From Acaryochloris sp. IP29b_bin.137 (GTDB lineage: Bacteria; Cyanobacteriota; Cyanobacteriia; Thermosynechococcales; Thermosynechococcaceae), in the NCBI RefSeq assembly GCF_028285745.1, contig NZ_JANQOP010000009.1, forward strand, positions 1-37,850: DNA of 37,850 nucleotides, written 5' to 3'. Below the pieces are notes generated by a model, which had not been told where the DNA came from, made no database searches, and saw only the letters and a program-made list of their open reading frames with translations. The stretch's first letter is position 1. Each line of letters begins with the position of its first letter. Both the position numbers and the translations under genes were made by a program. Positions 1 through 10,805 of this stretch are shown here, one piece after another.

Positions 1-58
1 TTCAAATACTTTGCCGATGCGCCGCCCCAACTCTTTTGCCAAGCTGAGGCCAAATCCC

Positions 59-820
59 ATGACCTTTAACTTACCGCCTCAGCTCAAAGATGTCGTGGCA
101 AAACAGCCTTATCCCCTGCTATTTGCCACCATTAGTGGTGCTCACTTGTATGGGTTTCCCTCTGCTGATTCTGACTATGACTTGCGAGGGGTTCATATTC
201 TGCCCCTAAAAGAAGTGATTGGTCTGCAGACTGGACCCGAAACCCGAGAAATTTCAACCGATCAGGAGGGCATTGAGCTAGATCTAGTGACCCATGATGT
301 CAAAAAATTTATGGGACTGCTGCTAAAGCGTAATGGCTATGTGCTAGAGCAGCTCTACTCGCCGCTGATTGTGGCAACGTCTCCTGAGCATGATGCATTG
401 AAAGCGATCTCAACCCGATGCATTACTCGGCATCATAGTCATCACTACTTGGGATTTGCCCAGACCCAATGGCGGCTCTTCACCAAAGAATCTCCAGCCC
501 GAGTCAAGCCACTGCTCTATGTCTTTCGAGTCTTGCTTACAGGAATTCACCTGATGCAAACAGGCGAAATTGAAGCCAATCTCAGACATTTGAACGAGAA
601 ATTTCAGTTGACCTATATCCCTGATTTAATCGCCCAAAAATCATCTGGTCCAGAACGGACCGTGATTCAAGAGAAGGATCAGGCCTTTTACCACCAAGAA
701 TACAGCCGTCTTTTGCAATGGCTAGAAACCACCAGCCAATCGAGCATGCTTCCTGACAGTCCCTCTGCTGCCCTTGATCTCCACCAGCTTTTGATTAAAA
801 CCCGCCTCGCCGCGACTTGA
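59..820 (+). CDS. Predicted nucleotidyltransferase (Pol beta superfamily, COG3541/RlaP-like)
   Basis: The protein starts MTFNLPPQLKDVV and is 253 residues long. Near the N-terminus it has the nucleotidyltransferase signature GAHLYGFPSADSDYDLRG: a glycine-rich turn followed by two metal-binding aspartates in SDYD. This matches the predicted nucleotidyltransferases related to RlaP, some of which sit with RNA-repair genes elsewhere. The rest is helical, as in that family. An in-frame ATG lies upstream at 11, but I prefer ATG 59 because GAGG at 46-49 is a well-spaced ribosome site and conservation should begin there. The substrate is unknown. No RNA ligase or other partner lies nearby, so its role here is open. 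The family call is fairly safe and the biological role is not. Confidence 0.8.
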   Translation: MTFNLPPQLKDVVAKQPYPLLFATISGAHLYGFPSADSDYDLRGVHILPLKEVIGLQTGPETREISTDQEGIELDLVTHDVKKFMGLLLKRNGYVLEQLYSPLIVATSPEHDALKAISTRCITRHHSHHYLGFAQTQWRLFTKESPARVKPLLYVFRVLLTGIHLMQTGEIEANLRHLNEKFQLTYIPDLIAQKSSGPERTVIQEKDQAFYHQEYSRLLQWLETTSQSSMLPDSPSAALDLHQLLIKTRLAAT

Positions 821-879
821 TCGCTTGAAAACAGTTGTCCAAGTTAAGCTAAGAGTACATCCGCAGGAGCATAGGGACA

Positions 880-1545
880 GTGCAAACTCAGTTACCCATT
901 GCTAAAACCATCAAGACGACGCCTGCAGAGCAGCGTCTGACCTTAAATCATATTTCCTGGGACACCTATGAAAAATTGTTGGTTGCTTTTGGTGAACACC
1001 GTGCCGTTCGTTTCCACTATGACAACGGAGTCTTAGAGTTCATGGTTCCATTGGAAGCCCATGAAAATCCTAGCGATTTCCTAGGATTATTCATTTGTAC
1101 TCTAGTGATTGAAAGTGGACTGAACTTAAAATGCATGGCATCCACTACATTGAGGCGAAAAAATCTGCAAAAAGGGGCTGAACCCGATAAATGCTATTAC
1201 ATTCAAAATGAGCCTTTGGTCAGAGGGCGTACAGTTGACCTAGACAAAGATCCGCCCCCAGATTTAGTGGTTGAAATTGATATTACCTATACCGATATTG
1301 ATAAGGATGCTCTGTATGCCAGTCTGGGAATTCCTGAATTCTGGCGTTTTAATGGTTCGGTACTCACCCTTTACCAGCTTGACCAAGACCAATATCACGC
1401 CGTTGACACTAGCCCTTCCTTGCCCTGGTTTTCTAAGGATGTGTTTTATCACTTTCTAAACCAAAGCAAAACAGTTGGTGAAGCTCAAGCCGTGCGAGAT
1501 TTAAAGGGGTGGATCAATCAACAGCTAGAGTCCTGTGAGACATAG
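880..1545 (+). CDS. Uma2 family protein (DUF820, putative PD-(D/E)XK nuclease)
   Basis: This 221-residue protein begins at GTG 880, with AGGAG at 865-869 as ribosome site. It has the Uma2/DUF820 layout: an N-terminal ISWDTYEKLLVAF segment, then YDNGVLEFMVP, GAEPDKCYYI and PPPDLVVEIDIT, with the acidic residues expected of the restriction-endonuclease fold. The family is greatly expanded in cyanobacterial genomes and is annotated as putative endonuclease. No substrate has been firmly established, and copies are often solitary, as here. It lies about 60 bp after the nucleotidyltransferase on the same strand and could share its transcript. No partner methylase or toxin-antitoxin gene is visible. 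The family assignment is confident and the function is only putative. Confidence 0.88.
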   Translation: MQTQLPIAKTIKTTPAEQRLTLNHISWDTYEKLLVAFGEHRAVRFHYDNGVLEFMVPLEAHENPSDFLGLFICTLVIESGLNLKCMASTTLRRKNLQKGAEPDKCYYIQNEPLVRGRTVDLDKDPPPDLVVEIDITYTDIDKDALYASLGIPEFWRFNGSVLTLYQLDQDQYHAVDTSPSLPWFSKDVFYHFLNQSKTVGEAQAVRDLKGWINQQLESCET

Positions 1546-1642
1546 CGCTCCTTGTCAGTATGCCCCCCAGTCTGAGCAATCAAAGTTTTTACTCTCCCGT
1601 GACGATGCCGAGTGAATCCATAGATAGCAAGGAAACCTCAAT

Positions 1643-2263
1643 ATGCACCGGCCCACGATTTTCCAAGAAGACAATCTTGATAAGCTCGTTGCTTTTATGA
1701 AAGCCCACAGCTTTGCAACACTGGTGTCAGCGGTGGAGGGGGTTCCCTTTGCCTCCCATATTCCCCTAGTGGTCACAGAAACAGACGGTGTAGTCACTTT
1801 AGTGGGGCATTTGGCCAAAGGGAATCCTCACTGGCAAGCCTTTGATATCGCTGAATCCTTGGCGATTTTTACTGGAGCCCATGCTTACATCTCTCCGACC
1901 CTGTATGAAAAGGATGAGAGTGTGCCCACGTGGAATTATATTGCGGTCCATGCCTATGGCACCCCTAACATCATCACCTTTAAGGACGCCCCTGAGCAGA
2001 TGGACCAGATGATCGACGAAATGGTAGATACCTACGAAGCCAGTTATAAATCTCAGTGGCACAGCTTGTCTGGGGCATTTCGCACCAGCATGATGAAAGG
2101 CATCGTCGGCTTTGAGATGGCAGTGACTCGCCTAGAAGGCAAGTATAAGCTCAGCCAGAACCGGAGCTTAATTGAGCAGCACACCATCTCGGATGCACTG
2201 CTCCAAAGTGCTGATCCCAGTGCTCAGGGTGTGGGGCAGGAAATGCAGCAGAATCTTGAGTAA
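1643..2263 (+). CDS. PaiB-type FMN-binding negative transcriptional regulator
   Basis: This 206-residue protein has the PaiB family order of motifs: an N-terminal MHRPTIFQEDN, then SHIPLVV, GHLAKGNPHW (flavin-binding strand and loop), SPTLYEKDESVPTWNY, and the C-terminal KGIVGFEMAVTRLEGKYKLS. Length matches the family, which is a single split-barrel FMN-binding domain. Bacillus PaiB is described as repressing sporulation and degradative-enzyme genes. Homologues in other bacteria are annotated the same way, but their targets are mostly unknown and a flavin-dependent enzymatic role is equally possible. AAGG about 10 bp upstream supports ATG 1643. The gene converges on pgm. Family confidence is high and the regulatory role is inherited from the family name. 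Confidence 0.9.
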   Translation: MHRPTIFQEDNLDKLVAFMKAHSFATLVSAVEGVPFASHIPLVVTETDGVVTLVGHLAKGNPHWQAFDIAESLAIFTGAHAYISPTLYEKDESVPTWNYIAVHAYGTPNIITFKDAPEQMDQMIDEMVDTYEASYKSQWHSLSGAFRTSMMKGIVGFEMAVTRLEGKYKLSQNRSLIEQHTISDALLQSADPSAQGVGQEMQQNLE

Positions 2264-2266
2264 GCG

Positions 2267-2336
2267 CCATCGCTCAAAGCTGACTCTCTGAGTGGGCACA
2301 TCACTCCAACGACAATTAATGGCATTGGAGCGATGG
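2267..2336. terminator. Possible shared terminator region between convergent genes
   Basis: The 80-bp gap between the convergent paiB-like and pgm genes holds a perfect 9-bp inverted repeat, CCATCGCTC at 2267-2275 and GAGCGATGG at 2328-2336. Inside it, CTCCAA and TTGGAG can form a second arm pair. The loop is long and no clear T-tract follows on either strand, so this is a weak candidate for a bidirectional terminator. Confidence 0.3.
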
Positions 2337-2342
2337 AGGTAG

Positions 2343-5064
<2,722 letters not shown>

Positions 5065-5219
5065 AATTTTCTCCCATGGAGGCAATGCGCTACACCAACC
5101 CTTATCTCTGCATGTAACTTAGCAACTAACCAGCCCCTCTAGGTTAAGGTTCGCGAAGATGAGGGAATCTGCACGACGGAATGTGCAAGGGCGAGGCATT
5201 GCAACCTACACTGTGACGT

Positions 5220-7133
5220 ATGACTTCGTCTACACATTCCACTTCTCCTCCTGGATTACAGCGCACTCCCCAGAGCGATTGGCGATTGATTTTAAGGGTT
5301 GTTCCCTATGCCCGACAGCATCGACGCGATCTCTTAACCGTATTTAGTTTGCTGATACCCCTGTCGGTGGCAGGGGCCTTACAACCGATTTTGGTGGGGC
5401 AGGCCATTTCTGCGATTCGTAATGAGTCCCAGATTTATGATGTCGTGGCTTGGTTTTTTAATGGATTGCAACGGTTCCCTCTCCCTGGCCTGGTTGCCAG
5501 GATGTTGGAGGACATGGCATCTGTTTTGCAGCGGTTAACATTGCCTGAAACGATTAATCTGCTGACGGTATTACTCTTGGTCACCGTTGTTGTCCGATTT
5601 GGATTGCAGGCGGCCCAGGGATTCCTGGTGCAAAAAGTGGGTCAGGAAATTACGGCGGATATTCGGAATGACTTGTTTGCCCATGTACTATCCTTGGCCG
5701 TACGTTTTTTCGATCGCACACCTGTGGGGCAGCTCATTACCCGCTTAACGAGCGATGTGGAAGCATTGGGAGATGTCTTTTCCACGGGTGCAGTGGGTAT
5801 TGTCAGTGATTTGTTCTCCATTTTGATGATCGTTGTTTTTATGTTTCTGCAGCAGTGGCAACTCGCGTTGATGTTGTTGTTATTGTTGTTGCCCATTTCT
5901 GGGTTGATTATTTTCTTTCAACATCATTATCGCCGCGAAAACTACAAAGCTCGGGAAGAATTGTCGGCGCTTAATTCCAACTTGCAAGAAAATATTATGG
6001 GCATTGGGATTGTCCAGCTGTTTCGCCGAGAGTCTTACAATGCAGACTTGTTTCGCCAAATCAATCGACGCTACGTAACTGCGATTGATCGGACCATTTT
6101 CTTTGATTCAGCCGTTTCTGCCACCTTGGAATGGATTGCGTTTATTGCGGTGGCGGGCGTGCTTTGGGTTGGAGGAGGGCAGGTCGTAGGTGAAGCCCTG
6201 ACTTTAGGAACCCTGTCTACCTTTATTTTGTATTCCCAACGGTTGTTTTTTCCCTTACAACAATTAGCTGAAAAATTTACGGCGATTCAGGCAGGCTTTA
6301 CTGCTGTGGAGCGTATCAATGATTTGCTGAATCAGCCGATTGAAATTCGTGACCCAGAGCAGCCTCAGATATTGCCCGTGCACTCGGATCAGCGGCCCTT
6401 AGGTGAAGTCCAATTTATGGATGTATCGTTTGCCTATAAAGAAGAGGATTGGGTGCTCAAGGATTTGGACTTTTGCATTCAACCCGGTGAGAAAGTAGCC
6501 ATTGTTGGACCGACGGGAGCCGGGAAAAGTTCGATTATTCGGCTGCTGTGCCGACTCTATGAAGTCTCCAAAGGCCAGATCCTCTTAGATGGCGTGGATG
6601 TGCGAGATTTAACCCAGGCAGAATTGCGGCGACATATCGGAGTGATCCTCCAAGATGGGTTTCTATTTGCGGGCGATGTCAAAAGCAATATCTCATTGGG
6701 CGAGGAGTATTCTCTGGAGGCGGTGAAGTCTGCTGCTGAGCAGATGAATGTAGCTCAATTTATTGAAGCCTTACCGGAAGGGTATGAGACGGTTTTACGT
6801 GAACGGGGAACGAATTTATCGGGTGGCCAGAAGCAACTGTTGGCCTTTGCTAGGGCCGCGATTCGTAACCCCAGAATTCTGGTGTTGGATGAGGCAACCG
6901 CCAGCTTAGATGTGGGGACAGAGGCCATTATTCAAGGAGCATTGGATCGGCTGTTGGTTGGACGAACCGCGATTATTATTGCCCATCGATTATCTACAAT
7001 TCGCAATGTGGATCGAATCATTGTCTTGAGTCGTGGCCGTTTGGTGGAGTCCGGTAGCCATGACCAATTGATGGCGTTAGATGGGGTCTATGCCAGCTTA
7101 TACCGCTTGCAGTTACTGGGTCAGCAAATGTAG
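5220..7133 (+). CDS. ABC exporter half-transporter (membrane plus ATPase, MsbA/MDR-like)
   Basis: This 637-residue protein is a type IV ABC exporter half-transporter that would act as a homo- or heterodimer in a membrane. Residues about 40-340 form the six-helix transmembrane domain, with conserved coupling segments such as VRFFDRTPVGQLITRLTSD. The nucleotide-binding domain has Walker A GPTGAGKSS (from about residue 430), signature LSGGQKQ (about 533), Walker B ILVLDEAT and the switch histidine in AHRLST. All catalytic residues are intact. An extra segment between helices 1 and 2 (about residues 75-105) is longer than in MsbA. The substrate cannot be read from sequence; lipid, peptide or drug export are all possible. 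No accessory export gene is adjacent. Its last 13 bp overlap the convergent gene downstream. Confidence 0.93.
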   Translation: MTSSTHSTSPPGLQRTPQSDWRLILRVVPYARQHRRDLLTVFSLLIPLSVAGALQPILVGQAISAIRNESQIYDVVAWFFNGLQRFPLPGLVARMLEDMASVLQRLTLPETINLLTVLLLVTVVVRFGLQAAQGFLVQKVGQEITADIRNDLFAHVLSLAVRFFDRTPVGQLITRLTSDVEALGDVFSTGAVGIVSDLFSILMIVVFMFLQQWQLALMLLLLLLPISGLIIFFQHHYRRENYKAREELSALNSNLQENIMGIGIVQLFRRESYNADLFRQINRRYVTAIDRTIFFDSAVSATLEWIAFIAVAGVLWVGGGQVVGEALTLGTLSTFILYSQRLFFPLQQLAEKFTAIQAGFTAVERINDLLNQPIEIRDPEQPQILPVHSDQRPLGEVQFMDVSFAYKEEDWVLKDLDFCIQPGEKVAIVGPTGAGKSSIIRLLCRLYEVSKGQILLDGVDVRDLTQAELRRHIGVILQDGFLFAGDVKSNISLGEEYSLEAVKSAAEQMNVAQFIEALPEGYETVLRERGTNLSGGQKQLLAFARAAIRNPRILVLDEATASLDVGTEAIIQGALDRLLVGRTAIIIAHRLSTIRNVDRIIVLSRGRLVESGSHDQLMALDGVYASLYRLQLLGQQM

Positions 7134-7597
7134 GAGGTCATAACGCTTTTCGCAATCGATCGGGTAATGTTAGGTTCTGCAGAAGAGAGCAATATTGATG
7201 GGTAGACTGCGTTTCCCCAGATCGGATGTTCAATAATCCTACACCCTCCCGTTTGGGCCAGGGGATACCCCAGACTCGTTTGGACAACGGCCACATCGTC
7301 TAACCGCATTGGGCCAGGATGGGACAAGATGGGGTAGCCCGTGCGCGGATCAAAAATCTCTGCTTGATATCCCAAGTGCTGCAAACACAGCACGATTCGT
7401 CGTCCCAGTTGCACAAATTGGGCTCTGAGTTGCTGTTTATGGAATTCTGTCTCTGTTGTTTTCTCTAGTAGTAAAACAGGACAGTGTTGAAACACAATGA
7501 TGACAGAAAGAACAGGCACTAGCCAGTCAGGGAGCAACTGACAGACATTGGTGCTGATAAATTCACTGGGAATATGGACGGAATATTCGATGCCCAT
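7121..7597 (-). CDS. MMADHC-like protein (methylmalonic aciduria and homocystinuria type D family)
   Basis: This 158-residue cytoplasmic protein resembles the short cyanobacterial proteins annotated as methylmalonic aciduria and homocystinuria type D protein. Recognised segments are HIPSEFIS near the start, LLPDWLVPVLSVIIVFQ, LREQF-like LRAQFVQLG, LFDPRTGYP-like IFDPRTGYPILSHPG, and the C-terminal WGNAVYPSILLSSAEP followed by SIAKSV. In mammals MMADHC partitions vitamin B12 to its two user enzymes. Whether the cyanobacterial relatives touch B12 is not established. The link is suggestive here because a B12-dependent ribonucleotide reductase lies 19 kb away, but they are not in one operon. Its 3' end overlaps the convergent ABC exporter gene by 13 bp. 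The start ATG lacks a clear ribosome site. The family call is from memory. Confidence 0.7.
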   Translation of the reverse strand: MGIEYSVHIPSEFISTNVCQLLPDWLVPVLSVIIVFQHCPVLLLEKTTETEFHKQQLRAQFVQLGRRIVLCLQHLGYQAEIFDPRTGYPILSHPGPMRLDDVAVVQTSLGYPLAQTGGCRIIEHPIWGNAVYPSILLSSAEPNITRSIAKSVMTSYIC

Positions 7598-8051
7598 AGC
7601 AAGAGAGGGTTTGCATCATTTCTATTAGCATACTTCCAAACCTATTGGAATTCCTTCAATCCCTCATAAACGGTCTATCTCACCACTTTATTCAAGAGGA
7701 TGAACCCATCCAACTCCATCAGGTGAAAGGTACCCAAATCTCCTCAATATCTGCAAAAAGGATCCGGTTTGAGTCTGAGTATTCTGCTGAGGTGGGTGTC
7801 TTGGGCTAAAGGTTTGAATAACAATTTGCACAAAGTAATCTTTAAGGACGGGGTGACATTTTAGTGAATGATTGTGGGCATCATTGTTCGTAGCGAATCA
7901 GGTTGTTTTGAGACATCCTTTAGACTGTTGTGGAGAACGCTGATCTCTATTGGTATGGGTTGCTGTTCAGTTGAGGATTTCAACGCTGACTATCGACATA
8001 AGATATTTTAATCAACACAATGGAGTTGGGTAGCAGGGCTGCGATAGAAGT
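7598..8051. other. 454-bp intergenic region between divergent genes
   Basis: This region must hold the promoters of the divergent MMADHC-like gene and the GGDEF-EAL gene, but I see no confident promoter, terminator or RNA. One plus-strand frame stays open for about 70 codons, ending at TAA near 7809. It includes LLEFLQSLINGLSHH and FIQEDEPIQLHQVKG, which read like protein. It has no ATG start or family match and may be a decayed gene or chance. Confidence 0.4.
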
Positions 8052-9947
8052 TTGAATTATTCCAATAAACCACACTTGCAAACGATTCAAACCGCTCTCC
8101 AACGGGATGTGGATCGGAGATTGGTGAGGGAACGGTGGCGAATCGTTCAAGGCTCCTTTGCATTGATGGTGGCATTCACAGTCGCTGTCTGGACTGAGGT
8201 TGATCCAACCCTGTTTATCATTTGGATCAGTGGCTATATGATTTGGATTGGAATAACCTTTTGGACTCATTCAGGTCGATGTTTGGTTAACTGGCGGGAT
8301 CGCTACCAAACGCCGATCCTAGTCAATGTTATTAATGCTGGTCGCGGCATTTGGATCTGCGGAATAGCCCTTGCAAATTGGCCAGCCTTTATCCAGGGGG
8401 AGACATTTTTCTGGACCTTGACGACCCTGTGGGCCATTGCATTGGCTGCACATACGATTATGGTGACTGTTGCCAATGACTATTTCATTCAAGCCATTCT
8501 AGCGACGGCGATTATCCTGATCGCCGCGACGGATCAGTGGCAAATTAGCATCAGTACGATTTTTTTCCTAATCCCGGCAGTCAAAGCTTTAGACTCAGCC
8601 CGGCAGGTTCGCATGAATGAGGTAAAGCTACGGACCACACTGACTTATCAAGCACGTAACGATAGCCTAACAGGATTGCTCAATCGTGTGGGGCTCTCAA
8701 ACAAATTTTCTGAGCTACCTCCCGGACCTATAGCGGCGATGTTTGTTGATCTCGATCGCTTTAAGGAGGTCAATGATCGTCTTGGACATACTGTAGGGGA
8801 TGAGTTACTAGAACAAGTGGGGCACCGGATGCTAAAGATCATTAGCCATCGCCCCCATCTGTTGGCTCGATTAGGGGGGGATGAATTTTTTCTAGTGTTG
8901 CCGGGCTGTCCGTTGCGAGATTTACTTGCGATCGCAGATGACGTTCTTTTGACCCTGGAACAGCCATTTACCCTAACGGCAGGCCCAGCCTATATTTCAG
9001 CCAGTATCGGGACGGCAACCGCGCGAGGCGACATTGTCGACCTTGAACAGCTGATTAAAGATGCGGATCAGGCCATGTATCGAGCCAAGCAAGCTGGGCG
9101 ACGACGGGTGATTTATTATGACCAATCCCTGCGGCAAGATACCCAGGAACGCTTAGGGCTAGAAAGCCATCTTCGACAAGCTGTCGCGGAAAAGCAGATC
9201 ATGGCTTGCGGCCAGCCTATTGTTGACTATCAGCAGGGCACCATTGCCAAGGTGGAGCTATTGGCCCGGTGGCAGCTCGAAGATAAAGTGATTCCACCCA
9301 ATGTATTTATCGATATTGCCGTTACCATTGGCCTAACCACCGAAATTGCCAAACAAATGGTGACACAGGCCCAAAAAGTCTTACAACAGTGGCAGACGCT
9401 GCCTGCGCTTAAGGATACCTGCATAACCGTCAATATTGAGTCCCAGGATCTAGTGGAAGGTGTTATCGTCGACTATCTAGAGAACCTAGTCTTTACGGAA
9501 CAGATTGATCCGGCCAAAATCATCCTTGAAATTACGGAACGAGGGTTGATTGAGGCGGAGTCCAAGGCCAGATTCCAAATCGATCGATTGCATACCCTGG
9601 GGATTCGGGTGGCAATTGATGATTTTGGAGCGGGGTATTCTTCGTTGAGATCGGTGATGATGCTCCCCATTGATGTACTTAAGTTTGATCGATGCCTAGT
9701 TGCCGCAGCAACAAGAGATCAGCGCATGCAAAACGTGTTGGCAGCCATGGTAGACATGGCCAATAGTTTCCAAATCAAGGTGATTGGGGAGGGAATCGAG
9801 ACGGCAGAAGATGTCCATGTGATGCAAACCTTAAACGTTCACTTATTGCAAGGGTTTTTTTGTGTAAAGCCGCTACCGTTGGCAAATATCCCTAAGCTAA
9901 ACCTGACTCAGCTCTTTAACCCTCACTCTGCTAGTGGAGAACAATAG
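8052..9947 (+). CDS. Membrane GGDEF-EAL protein (cyclic di-GMP synthase/phosphodiesterase)
   Basis: This 631-residue protein would make and/or degrade cyclic di-GMP at the membrane. Residues about 34-180 contain five or six hydrophobic helices, probably a MASE-like membrane sensor. The GGDEF domain (about 200-365) has an intact RLGGDEFF active site, but the inhibitory RxxD site before it is replaced by HRPH. The EAL domain (about 376-620) reads VELLARW at the signature, so the catalytic Glu is kept and EAL becomes ELL. It also has ITVNIE, LEITE, AIDDFGAGYSSL, LKFD, GEGIET and LQGFF, so the phosphodiesterase residues look complete. The start is uncertain: TTG 8052 is the first possible codon, a GTG follows near 8124, and neither has a clear ribosome site. 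No partner receptor gene is adjacent. Confidence 0.92.
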   Translation: MNYSNKPHLQTIQTALQRDVDRRLVRERWRIVQGSFALMVAFTVAVWTEVDPTLFIIWISGYMIWIGITFWTHSGRCLVNWRDRYQTPILVNVINAGRGIWICGIALANWPAFIQGETFFWTLTTLWAIALAAHTIMVTVANDYFIQAILATAIILIAATDQWQISISTIFFLIPAVKALDSARQVRMNEVKLRTTLTYQARNDSLTGLLNRVGLSNKFSELPPGPIAAMFVDLDRFKEVNDRLGHTVGDELLEQVGHRMLKIISHRPHLLARLGGDEFFLVLPGCPLRDLLAIADDVLLTLEQPFTLTAGPAYISASIGTATARGDIVDLEQLIKDADQAMYRAKQAGRRRVIYYDQSLRQDTQERLGLESHLRQAVAEKQIMACGQPIVDYQQGTIAKVELLARWQLEDKVIPPNVFIDIAVTIGLTTEIAKQMVTQAQKVLQQWQTLPALKDTCITVNIESQDLVEGVIVDYLENLVFTEQIDPAKIILEITERGLIEAESKARFQIDRLHTLGIRVAIDDFGAGYSSLRSVMMLPIDVLKFDRCLVAAATRDQRMQNVLAAMVDMANSFQIKVIGEGIETAEDVHVMQTLNVHLLQGFFCVKPLPLANIPKLNLTQLFNPHSASGEQ

Positions 9948-10099
9948 AATGGTCGCCTGTGACTCCGCTGCTCTAGAAAGATGCCAAATGGAAGACGGAC
10001 TTCACAGTTGCAGCTCCAAAAGCAGCTAACCTCAAACCTTAGGCTATTTACCCCTACTGCGAACTATCTACCCTTCAGCGGTCCCCACTATTGGGGTTT

Positions 10100-10330
10100 C
10101 TAAATATGGGATCGAACATCTCTGAAATTTTTATAGACTATGACCAACCAGCGATAAGCTTCTTCAAGTCCGTCGGGTGTATCGACGTCTATTCCTGCTT
10201 TTTTCCACTCCTCTACTCGCTGGGGAGAAAGCAAGTTTCTGAATTCATCAATAGACGGTATTTCCATGATTTGTGGAGCGATTAGCTGGGGGAATTGATC
10301 ATCTCTTGACTGCTTGAATTCGGGACTCAT
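10100..10330 (-). CDS. Small hypothetical protein (76 residues)
   Basis: I do not recognise this protein. It reads as a plausible soluble helical protein: SIDEFRNLLSPQRVEEWKKA, then GIDVDTPDGLEEAYRWL and VIVYKNFRDVRSHI. Its charged, amphipathic composition is more protein-like than the overlapping plus-strand frame. Two starts are possible, ATG 10330 and an internal ATG at 10267 giving MEIPSIDEF. AAGG sits only a base or two before the first ATG, which is too close for a good ribosome site. It stands alone between the GGDEF-EAL gene and dnaX, on the opposite strand to both. No domain or function can be named. Confidence 0.5.
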   Translation of the reverse strand: MSPEFKQSRDDQFPQLIAPQIMEIPSIDEFRNLLSPQRVEEWKKAGIDVDTPDGLEEAYRWLVIVYKNFRDVRSHI

Positions 10331-10805
10331 ACCTTAACTTTGTCAATGCACCCAATCCAAGAATGCCCAAATAAGTCCCCGTTTTACCTCCTCAGTAAAA
10401 AATAGATCTGGCGGGACTTTATGGAATAGAAGAAACCCTGTAATGTTGATTATGAAATATCTGAAGGCGACCCTATTCCAGGAAGCAAATAGACTTCAAG
10501 AAAGCTCATAGGCTTCTAGACTGGAGCTTTGGGCTGAAAATGAAGAAATTATAAATTCTGGAGTCTTGGGGATAGAGTAATTGACTCAAGTCCCCGCTAA
10601 GGACCCAATGCTTTGTCGTTGGTTTTCAGCTTGCCAACCGGTTCAGTGGCATAGAGGTTGAAATTGGCAATATCCCCGAGGTGGAGGAGTGTTTCCTTCG
10701 CTATTGAGGTCACTTGGGCTCTTGGTTGGTCGAGCGCTATTGGCAGGTACATCCACTAGAGTAGAGGTGGCCTTTCTCTTGTTTGATAATTGATTAGGGT
10801 AAGTT
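10331..10805. other. 475-bp region upstream of dnaX
   Basis: This gap should contain the dnaX promoter, but no convincing promoter elements can be read. It holds one candidate minus-strand small ORF (10597-10752, listed separately). The part at 10331-10590 is AT-richer, and I see nothing definable in it. Confidence 0.4.
10597..10752 (-). CDS. Candidate small ORF (51 residues), unrecognised
   Basis: An ATG-initiated minus-strand frame encodes 51 residues, starting MYLPIALDQPRAQVTSIAKE and including LLHLGDIANFNLYATEPVGK. The composition is protein-like, with an alternating hydrophobic pattern, but there is no family match and no strong ribosome site. It lies divergent to dnaX, whose start is only 54 bp away. 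It may be a real small gene, the tail of a decayed one, or chance. Confidence 0.22.
   Translation of the reverse strand: MYLPIALDQPRAQVTSIAKETLLHLGDIANFNLYATEPVGKLKTNDKALGP

Noticed and set aside
10091..10285. 64-residue plus-strand frame opposite the 76-residue ORF
   Set aside because: Its composition (Phe/Cys/Tyr-rich, no helical pattern) is less protein-like than the minus-strand frame, so I kept only the latter.
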